A stretch of 64,000 bases of DNA from Aselliscus stoliczkanus (GCA_033961575.1 CM066735.1:37405501-37469500), one strand, 5' to 3'. Positions 12,186 to 24,921 are shown, numbered from the stretch's first letter. Translations and numbers: made by a program. Notes: generated from the sequence alone by a model not told the origin.

Positions 12186-13336
12186 CTAGAGGATTGACAC
12201 TGAATTGCACTGCAAGCTAGGGACAGGAAGGACGCGATGGAGCAAGGTGGGAGGGCGGCTAGAAGAACAGATTCGGGGAGGCAAAGATAAGCTAGCACTT
12301 TGGGGGAAGTGCGTGCGGTTCCAGGAGAACAGTGTGGAAAGAGGGTGTGTGGCGATGAAGCTGGAGCAGAGAGGCCAGCAGCGGCCTGAGTGCACGTGGC
12401 TGAGGAACTCAGCTTTTACTGGACTGGCTTTTAAACACAAGTAACAGGACTAACCTTTATTTTGGAAACATTATTTAGACACCACCTGGAAGAAGATTGG
12501 TTACAACTGTTGGATATGAAAGGGAGATGCGTCCAGAGGGCATTTTGGTAACTCAACTGAGAAATGAGAAGAGACTGAAAGAAGGCAAAGAGAAAAGGAG
12601 AAAAGCGGATGCATTCAAGACCCAAAAAAAGTACTAGATTCAACAGCTCTCTAGGTGCTGACTGGGTGTGGGGAAAGCCTTCAGTTCCCGCCGGGAGGGA
12701 GTGTGTGGTTGCTGAACCTCAGCTCTTGTAATTGGGGTGGGAGGTGAGGGAGCCAGGTGGCAGTTCATAGAGAATGAAGAGGAAGCGAAGATGTGAAGGC
12801 CAAGGAGACCTCTTGAAAAGGCTGAGTTGTCAAAGGAAGGAGAAATTTAGGATAAAGGGGTGGGGGAGAGGCACATAGGAGAAAAGGTTAATATGAGTGA
12901 ATTTTTTTTTTTTATATATATACATTGAGTAGAAAAAGCCAGTAGACTGAGAATTTGAAAATGAGGGAAAGGGACGGTAACTGATGACTTGAGATCCCAA
13001 GAAAGCAAAAGGAAGTGCACAGCGACAGCAATTAACACACAGCGTCAGGATTCATTTCTATAGGAAGGGGGCTTATTTCTTCCACTGTGAGGGCAGTGTT
13101 ACCGCCTTCCCTGCCATCTCAGAGGGTTGTTGATAACACAGCGCATGTTCAGACACTCTGTGGCTTGTATCTCCACCCTTACGGGGTAACTCGCAGGTCT
13201 GTACTGTTGACTCTGTTAAATATCTTTGCTTCCAAGTCTACTTACTGTAACTTGGTATGACCACTTTCTGACTACCCAACTCTACTTTGCAGTCATCATA
13301 GAAAGCCTTGGACTGATGGTATCTCCAGTGCCTGTA

Positions 13337-13730
13337 TTAGTCAGCGTTCTCCAGAGAAACGGAACCAACAGGACGGGTAGATACACAGAAAGATCAATTT
13401 ATTTTAAGGAACTTGCTCACGTGATTCTGCAGGGTGGCAAATCCAAACTCCGTGGGGGAGGCTGATCTTGTGGCTCAAGTTCAAAGGCAGTCTAGAGGCA
13501 GAAATCCCTCTTTCTTGGGGACCTCAGTCTGTTTTACGTCCTTCAACTGACTGGCTCAGGCCCACCTACATTGGGAAGGGCAATGTGCTGAGTTCAGTGT
13601 ACTCGTTTAAATGTTGATCTCAGCTGCAAAAAATACCTTTACAGCAACATCCACCAGGTGTTTGACCAAATATCTGGGTACCATGATCTAATCAAATTGA
13701 CACATAAAATTAACTATCCCAGTACCCATC
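13337..13730 (+). repeat. Mammalian retroelement segment beginning TGTATTAGTCAG
   Basis: It starts TGTATTAGTCAGCGTTCTCC and contains 'CAATTTATTTTAAGGAACTT', CAACTGACTGGCTCAGGCCC and GTGTTTGACCAAATATCTGG, ending near AAATTAACTATCCCAGTACC. This arrangement is common in mammalian genomes. I could not decide between an LTR of the ERVL type and an old L1 3' region. No coding capacity. Confidence 0.6.
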
Positions 13731-14514
13731 TCATCCAGGATTCAATGAAGTAACCTAAAGCATCTGACAGAACAGCCCCGACACCAGGGAACCAAAACGC
13801 AATGTGGTGTGTTATGTGTCTAAGTTCTTTACCAATAGCATGCTTTTAAAGCTGCATGAGGGACTATGGAAAACACTTGACATTTTCATTTAATCCAAAA
13901 AGGATTTTGAAATACCTAATGCTACTTCTCTCTAGTTTTAAAACAACATAATTCAGTGTGGTATCATGTTGCTTCAAAAGTTACACTTCACAGCATTTTT
14001 TTTTCCTGGAGACCATGTATATCAGCGATTTCATCCCTTTCATGGTATTTTATAATGCCCTTTACTTTCCTAAAATAAAATTCATAAATATTACCTATTC
14101 ACACAATTTCTAACCAATACAATGCACTAGATTTACTATGTCAAAAGTAGGTTGTATTAATATAGTTTTAAGGCACAGATATTGAGGCACTGGTAGATAT
14201 GAAAATATAATGCAGTAGGCAGGTGCTTATGTCTCCACCGTTGCCATGAATGCAATGGCTACAACTGAAGACTGATACAGATACACTGTGCCGATGGCTC
14301 AAATTCCCGAGTGCCCCAGCCGTTGTAGTAATGTGGTTTTCCAAAGTATGTCAACTCTTGTTAAAATTCTGAACCTTACAAGGTAAAATCTTCTCTCAGT
14401 TTATATACAACAGTGGCATTCCTGGAAAGTTCAGCATATATTAAAATCATGTGAAAAGCAGACTGTGCTTTTATGGAAAGCAGATAATTATAAATATACA
14501 TATTATACATGTGT

Positions 14515-14539
14515 TGTGTGTGTGTGTGTGTGTGTGTGT
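14515..14539 (+). repeat. TG dinucleotide repeat
   Basis: About twelve consecutive TG units, with no sign of function. Confidence 0.95.
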
Positions 14540-14844
14540 ATTTCCCACCCCCCTATGAATATCCAGCAGGGTATTTCAAAGTCACGCAGGAGGTGGGACA
14601 ATTTGTCCTTCCAGGGCGTCCCACACATCACAGGACATTTCCCCTGCCATCCGCCGCCCGCACCCACCATGTGCCATAGCTCTTACCCATCATTATGCTA
14701 ACCACAAATGTCCCTACATTGCCAAAACACCTCTGCTGAAAATCACTCATGTCTACAATGAAATTGCTTCAGCAGGAGGGGTTAATAATGGAAATGAGGT
14801 CTCCCGGTTCTTAAGTCCTAAGATTGAATGTAACAAAGAAATGT

Positions 14845-17800
14845 TCAAGGTAAATTCAAAAGGTTTATTGCACCAAATGCCACAGAAAAATGGATTAAAA
14901 TTATAACATGAACAAGTTTTAAGAAAAATTTTCCATATATTGACATTGGTATCTCTTTAACTGATCAAAAATATAAAGTCCTATCAACTTATCTTAATGG
15001 AGCTTCAATTTAAACGAATCCCAGAACTCTCTCCTTTTCTAAACACCACTTAAATTTAAGCATATTGCAGTCTTTTTTCAAGATATATGGTTCACTGAAT
15101 TTTGACATTCAAAAATTAACATTCAGAGGGGGCTCTTGATTTAGGCAAATATTAAAATATTCATTCCCTCCCTCAAAGCACTATAAAAAAAAATGGTTCA
15201 CATTTACCAAGAGAAGCTAAAGACTCTTTTTTTTAATGGTGAAAGGATGCATGAACAAAATACTTTCAAAAGTACATATGAGTGGAAAAATCCAGATATT
15301 TAAAAGGATTTGGGGGTCACTTTATAGTCCTTATTTTTGTGTACAATCAACTCTAGTGAAGAACCTAAAAAGCTACAGACTAAATTTTTATAAAATCTCA
15401 GGACCTAATTATAAGAGCCTAAACAAAACAGTTTAGTATCATTTAGCAAGCGGGGATTTTCCTCCCTCCAAAAGTTACTTTTGAAAAATATGGTAAGTTT
15501 AAAAAGTTGCGATGTGTAAACGGCAGTTCCATGAGATGTGAAAAGATTATAGTTAAGTTTCATTAAAAAACAGCACACTTCAGAAAAATGGATTGAAGCC
15601 TGTACAAAAAGCTATTTAACACTGATAAAAATAAAATACTTTGGAATTATGCACAGGTATGGAAGCTACATTTTACATTTTCATTGTCACGTTTACACGT
15701 ACACAATTATCTTTACATTCATAGCACTCGTCGATCTATTAAAAATAAAACTGCGACATGCTAGAAAGAGGCCCATCACAGTAACATTGACGCGTGTCTG
15801 CTCTGTCAGATGCCTCGCTGGCTTACTTGAAAGAGCAAAGATGCCACAAAAGTTACACTCAACAGGGAAGACTTAAAAGTTGAAGACACCCTAAAGGCGG
15901 AATCCTGTCAACTGAGGTAGTTTTCTCCATTTATTTATTTTTTAATTCTATTTTTTTGTTTTTCTCGAGCGGGGCATGGAGAGGGTGGGATCCCTCTCTT
16001 GCCTCTTCGGCTAAGACAGAACGAAGCCACTGGGTGGTGTCCGGTGAGCGAGGGGATGTATCTCAACGCAATTCCATGAGATTTTTTTTCTTTTTCACTT
16101 TTGGAAAAAGACTGAATTTCAGAAAAAAGAAACTTGAATGTTATTGAGAGGAGGATTATAAAAGAGCAGCAGCATTCGTGGTCGGTGTTTGCAGGCGACA
16201 GATGTGAGGATGAGGCTCCAGCTGTGATCCTGAGCATCACTGAGACAGTCCCCCCACTTGTGACCCACCTGGTTTTCCAGGACATTTTCTGAGAGAGTGA
16301 GTTTTGAAACAGTAGATTAAGAGGCAAATTACCTTTTCTCAGGCATTGTGTGGGTTGGGCTAAATCTTTTCAGTATGAAGTTTAGAATCAGCCTTTTAGA
16401 GCTCCATTTCCCCCTACGCGGCTCAAATTTTCAACATGCCATTATGCCCACATTAAAATGGAACTGATTTTGTATCTAGTTATTTTCCACGAAACCCTGG
16501 AAGGTGGTGAATGAGGGAAAGTGCCCAAAATGTGTAAACAAGGAAACGGGAACTAGAGATGAGGGAATGCTTTAAACTGGTGCAGATGGAAATGATGTAA
16601 CATCGGCTATTACAATTCAGTTACATGTAATGAAAACCAAATGATGAGTGAGCAGAGTCCTAGGTAGTTCGTTCTGTGTAACACAACAAGCAATGATGTC
16701 ATGGAACTAAAGAAGTTACACCACTGAGCTCAGATGTTAGGCAAAAGGAAATAGAGAAATCTAAAAATGAAAAGCTTCAATTTTATGAAAGAAAGACATA
16801 AAATAAAAAGTAAAGATCTTAAAGAGTGTTAATGCACCCATCTACGTTTCACATTACAGAAAGACAGAGGAGTGAAGGTAGCAATTCTGACCTATTCCTA
16901 AGAATTATTCCTAAGGAATAATACACATATTTTTCTCCCCTGATACTGCTGCCATGCTCTTTCAAACAAATAATTCACTTGCACTTGGAATAGAAGAGGC
17001 AAACTTATGTAACTTGGTGTTGAGGGTTTTAACAAATAGGGAATCTGAAGTCATTCTCACCCGTGATAAGGAAGCTGCTTCATACTCTTAGGTGCAAAGG
17101 ATCCCTGGAAGGATTGACACTAATTCATAAAAGAGTGAAAGGAAACTGGAGCGTGGTTATAGCTGGCTGTACTCAAGATCTTCACGGTGCTAACCATGTT
17201 TTGCTTTACTAGATTAGCTCGTCTTTCAATGATCAATTTTTAGAAGTCTTTTCCTTTACCCTGGAAGTCAGTAATCGTCTGAGATGGTCAGTAAACTCAG
17301 TACAACAGTTTCTTTTATAGTAACAGAAAATTAAGGATTTTTTTTTTGTTTTTGTTTTTAAAGGGAACTATGCTAACACATAAACAATTCTTTGTTTTGG
17401 TTTTCTATTATGGGTGAGTTAATTTCTGGAAAGGTATTTTGGAAAGTATGTGGGGATCAGAAGGCACAGAGATGATGTAAAAATTTGGACCATAAGATGA
17501 ATTGTTTATAAATGCTCAAACTAATTACTTCCCTTAGTCATCTTGAACTGTTGCAGGTTTCACTTCCCACTAGGACAGCTGTGCCTTTTAAAGTATAAAT
17601 AGTCATTTGTATTAACTATTATAGGAAGAAAGTGGCTTTGGCTGGAAGAATTTAGCAACAGAAACACTCGTGAGCTTATAGAAATCACTTTGGTAAATGG
17701 CCTCTCTTACAGAGGCTGCAGAAAACTCTGACGTCTAAGGTTAAACATATGGTGTCAGGCCGGGGACTTTGCTGCTACAAATTCCATCTTGATGGGATTA

Positions 17801-18519
17801 AGATGCTACATTGATTCTTGGGTTTATTGCACCAACAATGCATCTCTAACCGACCTGTGGCTGCATCTGAGACAAGGTAAACTCCAAGGAGACGTGAAAA
17901 CAGTGGGTCCCTAACGCACTCTTTTCTCCGCAGTCAGTCCTCTCTCATGTTTTCTGTCAGACCTTGTGACTCCCACGGTCGCCAGCGCTGAGGATGGTGC
18001 AGCGTGGCTTTCTTCACGTCACCTTCTGTGAAAAGCAAACTCGGCCTCGGAATCTGACGTCCTTTTTCTGATGGTCTGTTTGGAATAGCAAAACACGCTT
18101 TCTCCAGCGTGGGGAGCTCAGCTGAAGCTCTGAAACATTGCCGACTGGAATGGTACGCGTGCTGTTCACCCCCTGCTGCGAAGTCACTCGTCATAACTCA
18201 GCCCCAACACACAAGGCGATCTACGCCGACAGCTTAGTGTTCAGTGCAGTGCTCATGCTCCCTCCTCCCCAAAAGGTCCCTCTCTTGGTGGATTCATGGG
18301 TAACAAAAAAGCCTAGCGTGTTCATAAACAACACAAATGCTGTTATGTCAAGTAAACGTAAATTCCAAGAAAGCATCCACTTGAAAACAACAAAACAAAA
18401 CAAAGCGGTGGAATGACTGTTTCCGTTTGCTTCTGACGCCACAGAGATCTTCTTTCTTTCTCCTTCAGGTGAGAATCTTTTTTTTTTTCTTCCAAGGAAG
18501 AACTGTCCTGAGCTTTAGC
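14845..18519 (-). other. FNIP2: FNIP2 3' untranslated region (inferred extent)
   Basis: About 3.7 kb follow the FNIP2 stop codon. The sequence is AT-rich and nearly free of recognisable young repeats, unlike the DNA on either side, as expected for a long 3'UTR. The end is inferred from an AATAAA on the minus strand at 14869-14864 followed by T-rich sequence. Overlapping AATAAATAAA on the minus strand near 15937-15946 could give a shorter form, and another AATAAA lies near 17824. Small open frames in this stretch look accidental. Confidence 0.65.
14864..14869 (-). terminator. FNIP2: Candidate FNIP2 polyadenylation signal
   Basis: The minus strand reads GGTGCAATAAACCTTTTGAA, followed by ACATTTCTTTGTTAC, a T-rich downstream element. 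Cleavage is expected about 15-25 bases on, near 14845. Resulting UTR length is reasonable for this gene, but the site is unconfirmed. Confidence 0.55.
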
Positions 18520-18598
18520 TTATAAGAGTATTTGAGCGACGTAAGGAGAATGCGTACTGGCAATAGCAGTCAACAGAGGCAGGTCATTCGATTCAATC
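18520..18598 (-). CDS. FNIP2: FNIP2 terminal coding exon
   Basis: This is the 79-bp coding part of the last exon. The acceptor is TTTTTTCCATATCAG. The leading G completes a Gly codon (GG|G), then 25 codons follow: [20 protein letters not shown] and AQILL, then TAA at 18522-18520. These residues close the C-terminal (DENN-like) domain of folliculin-interacting proteins, which pair with folliculin (FLCN) in the lysosomal complex acting on RagC/D. The tail has '[14 protein letters not shown]', as I recall for FNIP2; FNIP1 differs slightly. The exon continues into the 3'UTR. Confidence 0.97.
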
Positions 18599-20471
18599 CT
18601 GATATGGAAAAAAGAAAAGATGATTACTTTTAAGATGATTATTTTACAGTTCAGTATTACTGCTAGGTACTAAGCTTACTAGATATTGCTTAAAAGTAAT
18701 GAAAAAGTAAAAGAAATGGTGATGATGAGAAACTTGTTCTTTTAATTTGATCTCCCCATGGACACTGCCCGGCAGCAGGGGCGCCTGATTTGAGGTCCCT
18801 GATTTTTCTGTATGCCGTGTAACGCGTTACACTTCAATGTTTTCTCCAGTGTCTCCTTATCCCTCCTGTGGACATCCTGAATGCACACGGATTCTGCACC
18901 TCGGTTCAAATTAGTCTCAGGAAAACGATGAAGGTGGCAATGTCTTCAAAAACCAGGGAGTTTGCTCCACAAGTTATGTAACTTAGACCCTCATTCAGCA
19001 TTTGAGCTACGACATTCTGACAGCAAAGTGACACTAACAGATACAGAATCAAGAGGCATAAGGGCATCAAATGGATGCGGCTTTGGCTGCCTCTCTTACA
19101 GCAGAGGCGGATACAGCATGGTCACAGGCTAACTGCTGCCAAATGATCTGAAAAAAATAACGAGGACTGCTCCAGTGTCCGTGAAGTATGTCTTAATCTT
19201 TCCTTCGAATTCCAAAAATGAAAACTTAAAAATAAAACTTTAAAAGGTAGTGGACATGACTTTATGAAGTTTCCTCTATGCTTCTCCAGTAATGCTCTCT
19301 ATAGACCTTCATTTCCGTGAGGACAAGAAGCTCTCCTGCACCTTTCGGGACGGCCCCGACTGTGGGAGGAAGAGGCTAACGGGGTCTGAATACGGTCGCC
19401 AGTAATAATGGGGTGAGAAGGTATCCTTCTAATGGTGCTGAGGATGGACACCTGCCCGAGTCAGGGACCACGCAGATGTCCAGAAACGGAAGGCGCCCAT
19501 CTGGCCAAGGGAAACCTAAGGCAGCAAGATGGAAGGATGAGGCTGGAAGGATCTAAACCCAAATAACAAAAAACACAACAAAGACATACTCCTGTAAGTT
19601 AAATGCTAAAGCAAATGCCTGAAAAGGGGAAATACTTTAAAAATGAAGTATGTAAGGGAAACGTATGACAGGAAATGTGAGGAGCCAAGCAACACAGTAA
19701 GTCATATCCTGGGTGTGAAAGATGAAATGTCTGACAAGAATGCGAAGGCCTGAGTCTTGAAATAATATACTTCAGTTAGCAGGCTTTATAGAGGATTTCA
19801 AGGTCGACAACACACATAATATTTTCTTGCCCAAATTAGAGGAATTATCATCATAGGTAAGGGGGACAATTCCCCACATACACAGTGTCTTTTTGTTCTC
19901 TGTTGAAAAATTAAGCTGACGGTAAAACAAAAGTCAGAATTTCTCTGAGAGAAATTATGGCAAAGACCCTCAGGAAGATGCTATATATTACAGTGACACG
20001 AGCATGTTTCCATTCCTGGAGGGCTCATCACCCCAGCGAGGACACTGCGGTGACCCCACAGACATGCAGGCAGGCCCCGGAAAGCCCAGCCTTTCCTGCC
20101 TCCTGCAGGAAGCAAAATGTAGGCACAGGCTGCTGTTGCATGTCTGACCGCTTGTGGCTTCGACATTTCACTGAAATGACCAGAACCAGGCTGAGTGGGA
20201 TTACATTTCTCCCTTCCAAGCATAAAATAATCCAGGAAGAAGACTGACAAAGTGCCACTAGCTGACCATTCTGCACTGGTTTCTGGGGGAGCCACTCAGG
20301 AATCAGACACAAGGAACATACTGTCCACCGGGGAGCAGCACACACACGTGATGGCGCCCAGACACTCCAGTGGGGGGGCGTCGGGGCCCACAGGTGACAC
20401 TGGCCCAGGCTGCAGGCGTCAGTGGGCACAGTGCTGAAGAGCTGCCTCATGGGGAGCTTGCCAGAACTCAC
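18599..20471 (-). other. FNIP2: FNIP2 intron (1.9 kb)
   Basis: The donor on the minus strand is GG|GTGAGT at 20471 and the acceptor is at 18599. No repeat or exon was recognised inside. Open frames on both strands at 19957-20471 have no splice support or recognisable similarity. Confidence 0.9.
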
Positions 20472-20587
20472 CCCAGTACGACACCTAATTCCTTCACATG
20501 CACTCGGGTGTGTCCACGAAGGTATTCAGACAGCATCTTGCTTTTCAGGTACATCTCCTGTAGTCTGTCTTCAAGATGCATGATGCA
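20472..20587 (-). CDS. FNIP2: FNIP2 penultimate coding exon
   Basis: This 116-bp exon has an acceptor ending CGCTTCGCAG and donor CTGGG|GTGAGT. It begins in phase 0 with [20 protein letters not shown], continues [18 protein letters not shown], and ends with two bases of a Gly codon. It belongs to the C-terminal FNIP domain. The helical segment rich in Leu, Lys and Glu is among the best conserved parts of the family. The wording '[11 protein letters not shown]' points to FNIP2 rather than its paralogue FNIP1. Confidence 0.98.
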
Positions 20588-20838
20588 CTGCGAAGCGAAC
20601 AACATTCACAATGAGAATTCAAACCTCTGCCAACAGTCCAAGAGCCGGGATTCTCTTACTTCATTTTGAAGCACACAGCTATAATCTCATCTCTCTCAAA
20701 TACACTTCAAAAAATTATAAGCCATTTCAAACCCTATCATAACGGGCATAAAAATACGGCTTTGTAAAAAAAATAAATAAATAAAAATAAATAAATAGAA
20801 AGTTTAGTTTTTCCAATGACTATTAAGATTTATATATA

Positions 20839-21210
20839 CTGGGTGGCCCATAAGTCACTTTCTCCTTTAAAAATTGAATACAACTTTTGTTTGTTAATTA
20901 ATTAATCTATTGTTTTTAATAATGTTAAGTACAAAAATGGGATTTTTTTTTTTTAGCTATTTATGAAAAATGATGTCACCTAAATCACCCCCGTTGGAAA
21001 TAACAAATACATGCTCTCTGAGTTCCAACAATGGAATGCTGGTTTTCGAAATAAAATTTGACAATTTTTACACGTTGCTCCGTCATGTCTTTTTCCATAA
21101 TAAATTTCCAAGGAACAAACTTTTAAAATGTGAAACAAAATTTTAAAAAAATTAACGAAAAGCACAATTCTTAAACTTTTAAATGGGAAAGTGACTTATG
21201 GGCCACCCTG
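20839..21210 (-). mobile_element. Internally deleted Tc1/mariner-type transposon
   Basis: The element is 372 bp and flanked by TA on both sides. The left terminus is CTGGGTGGCCCATAAGTCAC and the right terminus, on the minus strand, is CAGGGTGGCCCATAAGTCAC. They differ at the second base, then match through base 24 (CACTTTC). On the minus strand, an ATG near 21105 opens a short frame reading MEKDMTEQRVKIVKFYFENQ followed by HSIVGTQRACICYF. This resembles the first helix-turn-helix of mariner-like transposases of the DUF4817 type (pattern EQRV.IV..Y..N.SIV.T.R). The frame then breaks down, and the catalytic DD-D/E region is absent. It is a non-autonomous remnant inside an FNIP2 intron. Confidence 0.88.
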
Positions 21211-22380
21211 TATATATTCTAGTCTTTCCAAAAAGCATTTGTTTTTTACATATTGAAATCATTCTAAGTGCAATTATTTCCTGTTTTTTTTAAAAAAAAA
21301 CTTTATATTAATCTTTTCCCCCACGTTGTTAAACATTTTTTATCAATGTAATTAATTTTATGGCTAAATAATTTTCAAGAATGTAAACTTACCATTACTT
21401 ATTTAACCACATAGCAATTTGCATTTTTGCTATTATAAATAATTTTGTACAGAACATCTACATTGTTGGTTTTTTTCTATATCTCAGGTTATTTTGGCAC
21501 AATATATTCCCAAAAGTAGAATGATGGGAACAAGGTTATTTTGAAATTCTTTTTTTTTTTAATTCTTTCAAGAGTGCATTTTAACTAGGTCTTTAATAAC
21601 AATAAAGGGCAATTGTTTTCAGGACATCTCTACTCTTGGAATTGTGTTCAGATTCATTTTTTAGAGAACAGCAACCATCTGTGTCTTTCCCCGGAGACGA
21701 ATGCTTTCGCATCTGGCAGGTGGAGCTGGCCAAGCAGCTTCAGTGAGACACCTGATGGCTCTGGCAAGGGAAATTCCATCCACCAGAATTTTCTTCTAGA
21801 CCATTACGCCTGTTATTTTCAAGGTAAAAAGATTAACAGATGCATTTGAAAATGTTGATCTTGACCATCTGGGCTGGTCAATGACATGGAAAAAGTATCC
21901 ATGAGAGATGTAATCTTTTCAGTTTTTCATTGGCTTAAAATCTTAAATGCACTGTGCTGGGTGGATGGAACAACTGGTAAGTGACTAAGACTAATAATCC
22001 AAGCAACTAGGATTTCACCAATTCTCATGAAAACGTTGCACCAAATAAAAGACTTTAGTGGTGAAAGGACCTCCTGTTACGTTTCAGTTCCTTATAGAGT
22101 AAATACAAACTTTTTAATAACAGTGTTATAAAATATTTAAAAGAGCATTCACATTACATTGAATCCTTTATGTTTAAAAAAAGTTAATTTGCAGTGTTTT
22201 CATATTTTCATGAAAACTGTATGTTGCAATGTCAACATAAAGAGAACATCAGTCTGGAATGTATACTATTCTTAAAATCGAAGCATCTAGAAATTGTTTT
22301 AAAAAGACTTATCAAATAGAATTGTGTGGGTTCTTTCTTCCCCTTTCTGGGATTTTATTCCTGAGATAGATTTCTTCCAT

Positions 22381-22849
22381 TTTTTTTTTTTTTCTAATTG
22401 GAGAACTGGGGGAAGGGAACAGCTTTTTGGGGAATCGGGGAAGGGGAACAGACAAGTTGCTGTCTTTTTGTTTTTCAGTCTAGTTGTGGAAGACGTTGCT
22501 TCACTGCCCATGTTGGTATTATCATTGCGCTTTTTCTGGGTGAGGTAATTGCTCATCGGCCATTGTATGGCCACTCATGGCGGCTCTTGGCAGTCACACT
22601 GGCTGCTGGCCGCTCACGCTGGCTGCCGGCCATTCACTGTAACCTATGGCAGCCCACTGCAGTAGGGGCTGCAGCTATGCCGTCCCCAGGGACTCACAGC
22701 AGCCCAGCTCCAGTTGAAACTATTGTTCACTATCTTAGCTGTAGAGGGCAGTGTCACTGTCCCTCATATGTGGGATCCGAACGGGGGTCCTGCTGCTCAG
22801 AGCTGGTATCCCAAGTCAGCTCTTAACCAATGCACCACTTGGCCGGCCC
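22381..22849 (-). repeat. Full-length long bat SINE with target-site duplication
   Basis: The element is about 470 bp. A T run (minus-strand poly-A) at 22381 follows one copy of the target AGATTTCTTCCATTTTT, and the other copy begins at 22850 straight after GGCCGGCCC. On the minus strand it comprises the tRNA-like head, the GAGGGCAGTGTCACTG block, GTGAGTGGCC-like units and a tail with 'GACAGCAACTTGTCTGTTCC' and CCCCAATTCCCC-like text. It shares architecture with the 62481 copy. The frame of 142 codons across it is not a gene. Confidence 0.93.
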
Positions 22850-23444
22850 AGATTTCTTCCATTTTTAACTTCTGAAATTTTTAATAGCTACTTTCTTCTT
22901 TTATACTGAGGGCTCTAATAGTCATTTAACCATGTGTACCATTAAGTTGATTTTTTAAGGAGAATTTTAAACTGCAGATGAAATTTCCTTTGATCTTGGT
23001 TTTGTCAGGTTACATAGGTCATACATATTATTAAGTAGCTAAACATCTATCCAAATGAAGTAATAAGAATCGGTGATAGTAATTTATTGTTTGGAAAATT
23101 AAGATATCAAAATATGTAATATAGAACAAAATATAAAAGTTTGGTAAATACTTATAACGGTAAGAAACTATAATATCAAATCTATCTCCCTTCCCTTATA
23201 GAAAAGGAGATTTTGGCCTCTAAATCAGCGTGATGTAACTTGCTACTAGAAAAAACAACTGTCTACGAATGTAGAACAAGAGTCAGGTTGTGGAAACCCT
23301 AAGTGCTTCTCATGTTACCCCCTGGAATGTCCTGCAAGAGTATGCTTCAATTTAAAGTCCAAATAAAGATTTTCGTGAAATCTTTGCTGTCAGTCTTTAC
23401 AACCATTAATGCTGTTTTTTAAAATGAATGGTTAACAATCATCC

Positions 23445-23645
23445 TAATAGTAGCTACTTCCTGAGTGCTTATAACATCTAGCACCATTCCAAGAGCTTCA
23501 CATGAATTATGTAATTTTATTTTCGTAACCGTATGAGACAGGTTCTATTATTTCCCCAGATTCACAGAGCCTTTGAGCAGTTACACAGTTAGGAAGTAGC
23601 AGAGTTTGGATCTGACTCCAGGTTACTGGACTCTCTGGTCCAGAC
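23445..23645 (-). repeat. MIR SINE (ancient)
   Basis: Reverse MIR order with CTTCCTGAGTGCTTATAACA, 'TTCTATTATTTCCCCAGATT', ACACAGTTAGGAAGTAGCAG and GGATCTGACTCCAG. Diverged. Confidence 0.75.
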
Positions 23646-23689
23646 GTCGGCCCCAACTTCACACTGGCTGTTTAAATTTGCTTTGAAAG

Positions 23690-23875
23690 CAGTACCGTAG
23701 CCCTAATTTTCAGAGGATTCTTATGACATGCTTGTTGAAAAAGTACTACCTTCATTTTACAAATGAGAAAGTTGAGATTCAGAGACTCTCAGGTTTGTCC
23801 AGCATCACACAACTAATTAATGACCAAGACTAGACTTGAACCCAGTTAGTCACTGGTCTCCCTGTGGTGCCACCA
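23690..23875 (-). repeat. MIR SINE (ancient)
   Basis: The landmarks CATTTTACAAATGAGAAAGT, 'GAGATTCAGAGACTCTCAGG', 'CATCACACAACTAATTAATG' and CTTGAACCCAG show a reverse-oriented MIR core just right of the previous copy. Confidence 0.75.
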
Positions 23876-24921
23876 CTCAGAGGACAACCAGATGGTATTT
23901 CAAAGTTCCTTCTTGAAGGCCCTTAAAAGTCTTGATTACTTCTGAGGAATGCGGTGCCACTGCAGATTCAGTTATAAGAACTCAGGAAAATCAGCACTCA
24001 TTAGCAATCAGTGTAGGTAATTCATATTCAGCTTCCTATCTACCTTGGTTGTGGAGGCCAGAAGGGAGATACCGGATGTTTGGGTTTGGGGTTAGAGCCC
24101 AGAAAGCAAAAGAGTGCAGAGGGGAAGAAGGAGGGGGAAGTGCATCTAAGCACATGTCCCCAAGGTCACCTGCCCCCAAGGTCGCCTGGTCCACGCTTTT
24201 CCTAACTAGGCGTCCTTAAGCCTCGCTTCCCCTTTCAAAACCTTTCTCCCTCTCTGAATATATTTTTTCTCAATTTCTCTCTCTGTGAGTGCATCACACA
24301 CATTAAAAAGATTTATTTTGTATATTATTTCAGTGACGGCGGGGGAGCGGCTGATAATTTCCTGGGCGTTCATAGGCTCTGTTTTTTTATATTTACTACT
24401 ATGTCATGAAAGTGATTTTGAAATCCCATTTAACAAGGAATAACTGATAGCATGTTCTATGAGTATGGTACTTCAAAATTTCAAGTGTTCACACAAACAA
24501 TGTTCTATTTTATCTATAACAACTTTGTGATGGTAATCCCTGCACGAAAAGAACTACAATCCCTTCACCAACTGGCTTGCTTGGCACCGATCTAATAATA
24601 AAAGGAGAATTCACCAGTTCTCCAAAGCGGGATTTAAAATTTCCTTTCATGCTTGACTCCTACTCCCATACCTTACTTCCTTTAACAAATACCTTGTTCA
24701 CAAAGATTTGTGTCACGGTGTGTTATTTGTTTCATGGAAGGGCTATTGTTACTGAAATCTATCCCATTTGCTGGTTTTATGCTGAATATTCTATTACTAC
24801 TTACGCTAACGTCCAATTATACTAAAAACAGTCCATGTGAACTTGTGATTTTATAATCAAAGGATTGTTAAAAAAGGTTTTTTAACTATATTTCTTTGAT
24901 GATATGAGAACAAATACTTAC

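Larger units (their letters stand above)
9811..14844. other. Non-coding region between SPMIP2 exon and FNIP2 3' end
   Basis: No exon is supported here. It contains an ACT trinucleotide run (9897-9916), an old L1 piece with a microsatellite, a SINE head, MER5A, a retroelement-like segment at 13337 and a TG repeat. It is probably SPMIP2 intron or intergenic DNA. The missing terminal SPMIP2 exon could be here or farther right, antisense within FNIP2. Confidence 0.55.
20588..24921 (-). other. FNIP2: FNIP2 intron (4.3 kb) with mariner element and long SINE
   Basis: Contents are an A/T-rich simple repeat (20765-20802), a deleted mariner element, an old L1-like stretch at about 21240-21545 ('GCTATTATAAATAATTTTGT'), a long SINE and two MIRs. 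The rest is AT-rich intron in which I recognise nothing. Confidence 0.9.

Noticed and set aside
22398..22826. 142-codon plus-strand frame
   Set aside because: It lies entirely inside a long SINE with a target duplication.
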